A DNA stretch of 64,000 bases, taken from UBA10649 sp963749905. GTDB taxonomy: Bacteria > Actinomycetota > Actinomycetes > S36-B12. The DNA is taken from NCBI GenBank assembly GCA_963749905.1, contig CAVVOF010000006.1, positions 1-64,000 of the forward strand, written 5' to 3'. Positions 59,645-64,000 of this stretch are shown piece by piece (position 1 is the stretch's first letter; each line of letters starts with the position of its first letter). Made by a program: the position numbers and the translations under genes. The notes below the pieces were generated by a model that saw only the letters and a list, made by a program, of their open reading frames with translations, was not told the DNA's origin and ran no database searches.

Positions 59645-61252
59645 ATGAGCGCGCACGACTCCGGCCCGTTCGTCGGCACCTGGACGATGCTGCGCTTCGC
59701 CCTCCGCCGGGATCGAATCCTGCTGCCCGTCTGGGTCCTCGGGCTCGCGGCGATGGTCGCCTTCTCGGCTGCGGCCACCAAGGACCTCTACCCCACCGAG
59801 GCATCGCGCATCGAGGCCTCGGATGCCATCAACGCGACGGCCGCGCTCGTGGCCCTCTACGGCAAGGTGTACGACCCGACGTCACTGGGCGCGCTGTCCC
59901 TCATCAAGATGACCGCCTTCGGGGCAGCCCTCGTCGCCGTGATCTTCGTCTTCCTGACCGTTCGGCACACCCGCTCGGAGGAGGAGGCCGGCCGCCTCGA
60001 GCTGCTGGTCTCAGGAGTGGTCGGGCGCAGTGCACCGCTGGCGGGAGCGCTGCTCTACAGCCTCATCGGCTCGCTTGCGGTCGGCGTGTTCACCACGCTC
60101 GGCCTCGTGGCGGTCGGGCTGCCCGCGTCAGGATCGCTGGCGTTCGGGACCGCATGGGCGCTGAGCGCACTGGTGTTCGCCGCCGCCACCGGCGTGGCCG
60201 CGCAGTTGACCGTCTCGCATCGAGCCGCCATCGGCATGGGGCTGGCCGCGATCGCGTTCGCCTACACGCTGCGCGCCGTGGGCGACCTCGCCGACGAGAA
60301 TCCGGGATGGCTGTCGTGGCTGTCCCCGATCGGCTGGAGCCAGCAGATCCGCCCGTTCGCGGGCGACCGCTGGTGGGTCAGTGTGCTGCCACTGCTGGCG
60401 ACGCTCCTGCTTGTCCCCCTCGCGTTCCTGCTGCGCGCCCGAAGGGATCTCGGCTCCGGGCTCATCCCGGACCGGCTCGGACCGGCCACCGGCCGACTGC
60501 ACGGCGTCATCGGGCTCACCCGTCGCCTCCAGCGACCGATGCTGGTCGCGTGGCTCGCGGTGGCGGCCGTCATGGGCTTCGTGCTCGGCAGCGTCGCCCA
60601 GAACGTCTCGGGGCTGCTGGATTCCGAGCAGATGCGTCAGTTCATCGAGTTGCTCGGCGGCGAGCAGGCGCTCGTCGACGCCTTCCTCGCGGCGGAGGTG
60701 TCGATCTTCGGCATCATCGTCGGCGCGTACGCCATCGCGTCCGTCTCCCGGATGCGCGCCGAGGAGGTGTCCGGGCATGCGGAGATCGTGCTGTCGGCCG
60801 CCGTACCTCGCCTGACGTGGGCCGGGGTCGGCTACGCGTACGCGCTGCTGGCGTCGACCCTCGTCCTGCTCGTGGGCGGTGCGGCCATCGGATTGGGACA
60901 CGGGCTGGCAATCGGCGACGTCGGCGGACAGGTCGGGCGCCTGGTGGTCGCGACGCTCGCGCAGGTCGCCGCGGTGTGGGTGATGGCCGGGCTGGTCCTC
61001 GTGCTGTTCGGCTGGCTGCCGCGCGCGGTGCCGCTGGCGTGGGGCCTGCTCGTCGCCTTCGTCATCCTCGGCGAGTTCGGAGCCCTGTGGAAACTGCCGA
61101 CGTGGGTGCTGGATCTCTCACCGTTCGCGCACAGCCCCACCCTTCCGGGTGAGTCGGTCGATGCGGGATCGCTGGTGGGACTGGTGCTCGTGGGCCTGGC
61201 TACCGCAATCGTCGGGCTGGCCGGCTGGCGCCGGCGCGATCTAGCCGCCTAG
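59645..61252 (+). CDS. ABC-2 type exporter permease (polyketide antibiotic exporter-like)
   Basis: 535 residues from ATG 59645, 1 nt after the ATPase stop. About twelve hydrophobic segments in two halves, starting LPVWVLGLAAMVAFSAAATKDLYP, with VRHTRSEEEAGRLELL in the first half and VSRMRAEEVSGHAEIVLS in the second. The paired R-EE-G motifs are typical of permeases that form one polypeptide with two membrane halves. Likely exports hydrophobic compounds; ligand unknown. Its end overlaps a small minus-strand Cys-rich ORF by 4 nt. Confidence 0.85.
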   Translation: MSAHDSGPFVGTWTMLRFALRRDRILLPVWVLGLAAMVAFSAAATKDLYPTEASRIEASDAINATAALVALYGKVYDPTSLGALSLIKMTAFGAALVAVIFVFLTVRHTRSEEEAGRLELLVSGVVGRSAPLAGALLYSLIGSLAVGVFTTLGLVAVGLPASGSLAFGTAWALSALVFAAATGVAAQLTVSHRAAIGMGLAAIAFAYTLRAVGDLADENPGWLSWLSPIGWSQQIRPFAGDRWWVSVLPLLATLLLVPLAFLLRARRDLGSGLIPDRLGPATGRLHGVIGLTRRLQRPMLVAWLAVAAVMGFVLGSVAQNVSGLLDSEQMRQFIELLGGEQALVDAFLAAEVSIFGIIVGAYAIASVSRMRAEEVSGHAEIVLSAAVPRLTWAGVGYAYALLASTLVLLVGGAAIGLGHGLAIGDVGGQVGRLVVATLAQVAAVWVMAGLVLVLFGWLPRAVPLAWGLLVAFVILGEFGALWKLPTWVLDLSPFAHSPTLPGESVDAGSLVGLVLVGLATAIVGLAGWRRRDLAA

Positions 61253-61365
61253 CGGCAGACGCAGCGCTCGTCCTGCGTGTAGATGGCCAGGACCTGGTCG
61301 ACATGCTGACCACAGCCGGTGTAGGTGACCTTGTTGCACTGACGGCACAGGGCGGGGCTGCACAT
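61249..61365 (-). CDS. 38-residue Cys-rich protein under a CsoR-type operator
   Basis: ATG 61365 to TAG 61249; GGAGGT lies 7 nt upstream at 61373-61378. Six Cys in 38 residues: C2, C7-x2-C10, C18, C35-x-C37; the middle reads YTGCGQHVDQV. The pattern suggests a tiny zinc- or copper-binding or thiol protein. I recall similar short CRxC-GxCGQHVD proteins from other actinobacteria, but could not search. The gene faces the ABC permease end and shares 4 nt with it. A palindrome 56 nt upstream fits a CsoR-family operator. Confidence 0.72.
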   Translation of the reverse strand: MCSPALCRQCNKVTYTGCGQHVDQVLAIYTQDERCVCR

Positions 61366-61420
61366 ACTCGATACCTCCGGGAACACGCAGTCCGCGACCC
61401 TGCGTCGCGGACTCGAGAAC

Positions 61421-61438
61421 TATACCCCGTGGGGTATA
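61421..61438. promoter_or_regulatory. CsoR/CstR-family-type palindrome
   Basis: TATACCCCGTGGGGTATA: 8-bp arms TATACCCC/GGGGTATA around GT. This closely resembles operators bound by CsoR-family repressors (copper sensor CsoR, persulfide sensor CstR), whose core is TACCC...GGGTA. It lies 56 nt upstream of the small Cys-rich gene and between it and the GlsB-like gene end. No csoR gene is in the window. Confidence 0.65.
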
Positions 61439-61465
61439 CGTCCAGCAAGTCGCGAGCGGCGGGAA

Positions 61466-61738
61466 TCAGCCGGTACTGCTCTTGCGGAACAGGAAGGCGG
61501 TGATCGCCACCAGCACGATGGCGATGAACACCTGCGTCAGGAAGACCAGCCAGAAGCTGTCGTCGTAGCCCATGCCCTGAGCGACGAAGATCCCGGCGAA
61601 CGCGCCGATGATGCCGATGATGATCGTCACGATGCAGCCGATCGGCTGCATGCTGGGGACGAGGATGCGCGCTAGGAGGCCGATGATGATGCCGGCGAAG
61701 AGCGCGCTGATGATGCCCGAGGGATCCATGCGGGTCAC
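61466..61738 (-). CDS. GlsB/YeaQ/YmgE family small membrane protein
   Basis: 90 residues starting at GTG 61738, overlapping the zapE stop as GTGA; ATG 61729 is an alternative. Three transmembrane helices (about 8-24, 33-52 and 63-85) with the family glycine motifs GIIIGLLARILVP and GIIGAFAGIFVAQ. Often annotated as transglycosylase-associated, with no proven enzyme activity; frequently stress-induced. Same strand as zapE. Confidence 0.85.
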   Translation of the reverse strand: MTRMDPSGIISALFAGIIIGLLARILVPSMQPIGCIVTIIIGIIGAFAGIFVAQGMGYDDSFWLVFLTQVFIAIVLVAITAFLFRKSSTG

Positions 61739-62754
61739 CCAACCATCGACTGGCCGTCACGTGCAAGGGACACGAGCCGCGACACGGCACGGAAGTACTT
61801 CTTGCGGTAGCCCCCGCGGAGCATCTCCTCGGTGAACACCCGGTCCAACGGCACCCCGCTCGCCACCACCGGGATGTCGCGGTCGTAGAGCCGGTCGACG
61901 AGTACCACCAGCCGCAGCGCCTGCGCCTGGTCGCGAACCGGGTGCACGTCGAGCAGCGCCAGCAGGCCGGTGCCGTCGACGAGCGCGCCGTACCTCGACG
62001 GGTGCACCGTCGACAGGTGCCTCAGCACGTCGTCGAACGTCTCGAGATCCGCGCCCGGCACCGACTCCGCGGCCGAGCGCACCTCGGCATCCGAGATCGG
62101 CTCGGGTGCCGACTCCAGCCCGCGGTGCCGGTAGTCCTCGCCCTCGATCCGGAGCACGTCGAAGTGCGCGGCCAGGCCCTGGATCTCGCGGAGGAAGTCC
62201 TCGGCCGCGAATCGCCCCTCCCCCAGCCGATCGGGCAGGGTGTTCGACGTCGCGGCGAGCATCACCCCGGCCTCGACCAGCTCACCGAGCAGCGTCGACA
62301 TCAGCACCGTGTCACCCGGATCGTCGAGCTCGAATTCGTCGATGCAGACCAGCCGGTTGCCCTTCAGGGATTCGACGGCAGTGCGGAAGCCCAGCGCACC
62401 GACGAGGTTGGTGTACTCGACGAAGGTGCCGAAGCGCCGAGGTCCCGGTACCGCGTGCCAGAGGGAGGCGAGCAGGTGCGTCTTGCCCACGCCGAAGCCG
62501 CCGTCGAGGTACACCCCGGCCCGACCCTCGGGGGGCGCGGCACGGCGGAAGAAGGACCGGCGCGGCGCGGCAGGCGCAGCCACCCGCCCCGCGAACGCGC
62601 GCAGCGCCTCGACCGCCGCGGCCTGCGTTGGCTGCTCGGGGTCGGGCACGTAGGTGTCGAAGCGGACGTCCGCGAAGTGCGGGGGCGGGACGAACTCGTC
62701 GACGAGGCCGGCGGCGGACACCACGGGATGGCGCGCGGTGAGCGACTCGGGCAC
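61735..62754 (-). CDS. zapE: Cell-division ATPase ZapE (AFG1-like)
   Basis: 339 residues. AAA-type P-loop GGFGVGKTH (85-93), Walker B RLVCIDEFELDDPGD around 130-145, sensor ATSNTLPDRL, and the C-terminal FDRLYDRDIPV-type block written here as LVDRLYDRDIPVVASG. ZapE destabilises FtsZ rings in E. coli; AFG1 homologues assist mitochondrial protein turnover. Divergent from the RibD-like gene with only 31 bp between starts. Confidence 0.9.
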   Translation of the reverse strand: MPESLTARHPVVSAAGLVDEFVPPPHFADVRFDTYVPDPEQPTQAAAVEALRAFAGRVAAPAAPRRSFFRRAAPPEGRAGVYLDGGFGVGKTHLLASLWHAVPGPRRFGTFVEYTNLVGALGFRTAVESLKGNRLVCIDEFELDDPGDTVLMSTLLGELVEAGVMLAATSNTLPDRLGEGRFAAEDFLREIQGLAAHFDVLRIEGEDYRHRGLESAPEPISDAEVRSAAESVPGADLETFDDVLRHLSTVHPSRYGALVDGTGLLALLDVHPVRDQAQALRLVVLVDRLYDRDIPVVASGVPLDRVFTEEMLRGGYRKKYFRAVSRLVSLARDGQSMVG

Positions 62755-62785
62755 AGCGTGACTCTATTCATGCGACGATCCGTGC

Positions 62786-63445
62786 ATGCAGGCCGTCCGC
62801 GCCCCCGAGTTCCCGTCGGGGCGCCCGTGGGTCCGTGCGGTGATGGCCGCCACCCTCGACGGCGCCATGCGCGGCCGGGACGGCGGCTCACGGTCGATCA
62901 GCACGCCCGCCGACCAGAGCTGGTTCTCCTCCCTCCGCGCCGCGCCCGACGTCCTCCTCGTCGGCGCGGGCACCATCCGAGCGGAGGACTACCGACCGTC
63001 GAAGAAGGTGATCGCAGTGGTCAGCGAGAGTCTGGACCTGCCCGCCTCGCTACGGATGTTCCGGGACCGCGGCCCCGAGCACCCGCGGTCCATCGTCCTC
63101 ACGTCCGCTGCCGCGGCGGACGAGGCCCCGCAGCACCTGCGCGAGGGTGCCGACGTGATCGCGTGTGGTGCGGACCGGGTGGACCTGCGTCAGGCAGTCA
63201 CTGCTCTGCACGAGCGCGGACTGATGCACGTGCAGTGCGAGGGCGGCCCCCGGCTGCTGTCCGCCCTCATCGAGGCCGACCTGCTCGACGAGCTCCTGCT
63301 CAGCGTCACCCCGTTGCTGCACGGGGGTGAGGACGCCGACCACATCGTTTCGGTGCCCGGCGGCCTGACCCCCGAACTCCGCCTGCGGCTGGCGGACGTG
63401 CAGACCGAGGAGGGCACTGCCTTCCTCCGCCTGGTCACCGCGTGA
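62786..63445 (+). CDS. RibD C-terminal domain/dihydrofolate reductase-like pyrimidine reductase
   Basis: 219 residues. DHFR-like fold: VMAATLDGAMRGRDGGSRSIS near the start (substrate loop), DVLLVGAGTIRAEDYRP (NADPH region) and VQCEGGPRLLSALIEADLLDELLLSVTPLLHGG. Reduces a ribosylamino-pyrimidine in riboflavin synthesis or a related substrate. It lacks the deaminase domain of full RibD, and no other rib gene is nearby, so the substrate is uncertain. Probably transcribed with the DNA ligase 7 nt downstream. Confidence 0.85.
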   Translation: MQAVRAPEFPSGRPWVRAVMAATLDGAMRGRDGGSRSISTPADQSWFSSLRAAPDVLLVGAGTIRAEDYRPSKKVIAVVSESLDLPASLRMFRDRGPEHPRSIVLTSAAAADEAPQHLREGADVIACGADRVDLRQAVTALHERGLMHVQCEGGPRLLSALIEADLLDELLLSVTPLLHGGEDADHIVSVPGGLTPELRLRLADVQTEEGTAFLRLVTA

Positions 63446-63452
63446 GCGCCCC

Positions 63453-64000
63453 GTGCTGACCCCGCCGATCGAGCCGATGCTCGCTGCTCCCCTCGGCGGC
63501 AGCATCCCGGACGGCGAAGACGTGGCCTTCGAGCCGAAGTGGGACGGGTTCCGCTGCCTGGTCTTCGTCACCGACGACACGGTCGTCCTTCAGGGTCGCG
63601 GCCGATCCAAGGCCAAGGACGAGATCGTCGACCTGGCCTACGCCTTCCCCGAGGTGGTGGCGGCCGTTCGGGAGCAGGTGCCGCCGGGCACCGTCCTGGA
63701 CGGCGAGATCGTGGTGCCGGTCGCCGGCCGCCTGGATTTCCCGGCCCTGTCCTCGCGGCTGCGGCCGCGCTCCGAGGCCGGCGGCACCAACATCGCCCAT
63801 CTCGCCGAATCGCTGCCCGCATCCCTCCTGCTCTTCGATCTGCTCTGGCACGAGCGGGATCTCATGCCCGAGCCGTTCTCCGCGCGCCGGTCGGCCCTCG
63901 AGCATCTCGCGGCACCCTGGACAAGGCCGCTGCTCCTCACGCCGAGCACCGCCGACCGCGACCTGGCGAGCCGGTGGTTCACCGACTACGAGAGCGCGGG
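63453..64000 (+). CDS. ligC: ATP-dependent DNA ligase, LigC-like (partial, cut by window end)
   Basis: First 182 residues from GTG 63453; the gene continues past base 64000. Nucleotidyltransferase motif I is EPKWDGFR with adenylation Lys29 (K-x-D-G). Motif III/IV regions follow: VLDGEIVVP and LLLFDLLW. The opening PPIEPMLAAPLG and these blocks match the LigC group of mycobacteria, auxiliary ligases of base-excision repair. The segment after motif I, QGRGRSKAKDEIVDLAYAF, is a little longer than the usual short SR-G loop. No in-frame stop up to the window edge. Confidence 0.88.
   Translation, partial: MLTPPIEPMLAAPLGGSIPDGEDVAFEPKWDGFRCLVFVTDDTVVLQGRGRSKAKDEIVDLAYAFPEVVAAVREQVPPGTVLDGEIVVPVAGRLDFPALSSRLRPRSEAGGTNIAHLAESLPASLLLFDLLWHERDLMPEPFSARRSALEHLAAPWTRPLLLTPSTADRDLASRWFTDYESA

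Overview
The window is GC-rich, densely packed chromosomal DNA from an actinomycete. The evidence is the gene order rarA-alaS-ruvX-mltG-aro genes-efp-nusB, relA-apt-secF-secD-yajC-ruvB-ruvA-ruvC and yebC-pdxT-pdxS, a phosphatidylinositol mannoside (PIM) cluster, a wax ester synthase/DGAT gene, a PdtaR-type ANTAR regulator, a DUF222/HNH (13E12-type) gene and mycobacterial-type LexA boxes. Many genes overlap by 4 nt at ATGA or GTGA junctions and many starts are GTG. Genus or family cannot be fixed from sequence reading alone. No gene-free stretch exceeds 300 bases. No phage, insertion sequence or CRISPR array was seen.

Layout. 1-4142: end of a branched-chain amino-acid (Liv) ABC transporter (livM tail, livG, livF), a GNAT gene, and on the other strand a Liv-type substrate-binding lipoprotein whose two halves are in swapped order (circular permutation). 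4282-6144: PdtaR-like response regulator, a short tRNA-Leu(CAA) and two paralogous small lipoproteins. 6166-18249 (all minus): rarA, a small membrane protein, alaS, ruvX, mltG, aroE, aroC, aroK, aroB, aroQ, an Xaa-Pro peptidase, efp and nusB, covering most of the shikimate pathway plus translation and cell-wall functions. 18335-22885 (minus): MBL hydrolase, hisS, aspS, GNAT. 22996-25175 (plus): membrane-anchored cyclophilin and a DUF349 protein. 25181-37747 (minus): LemA-like protein, pdxS, pdxT, yebC, wax ester synthase, ruvCAB under a LexA box, yajC-secD-secF, apt and the bifunctional RelA/SpoT enzyme. 37744-45705: thrS, HIT and pgsA-patA-pimA for PIM lipids, with an EF-G2-like GTPase gene on the opposite strand and a cupin gene inserted between HIT and pgsA.

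From about 45.7 kb the window becomes more mosaic, with four tRNA genes (Val, Gly, Cys, Val), a secreted Ig-like protein, pabB/pabC, a DUF5302 small protein, a FUSC-like membrane protein, an oxygen/NO-sensor-like diiron domain fused to a diguanylate cyclase, small stand-alone enzymes, a LexA-boxed DUF222/HNH gene with a suspicious N-terminus, a eukaryote-type uridine phosphorylase, an ABC exporter, a 38-residue Cys-rich protein preceded by a CsoR-type palindrome, a GlsB-like membrane protein, zapE, a RibD-like reductase and the start of a LigC-type DNA ligase.

Pathway logic: aroB, aroQ, aroE, aroK and aroC lead from DAHP to chorismate, which PabB and PabC at 47-49 kb can convert to p-aminobenzoate for folate. 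PgsA, PatA and PimA make and modify PIM lipids. PdxS and PdxT make pyridoxal phosphate, the cofactor PabC uses. RuvABC with RuvX, RarA and the LexA boxes form a DNA-repair theme. The strongest candidates for something undescribed are the permuted Liv binding protein, the diiron-GGDEF fusion and the tiny Cys-rich protein with its metal/sulfur-type operator.
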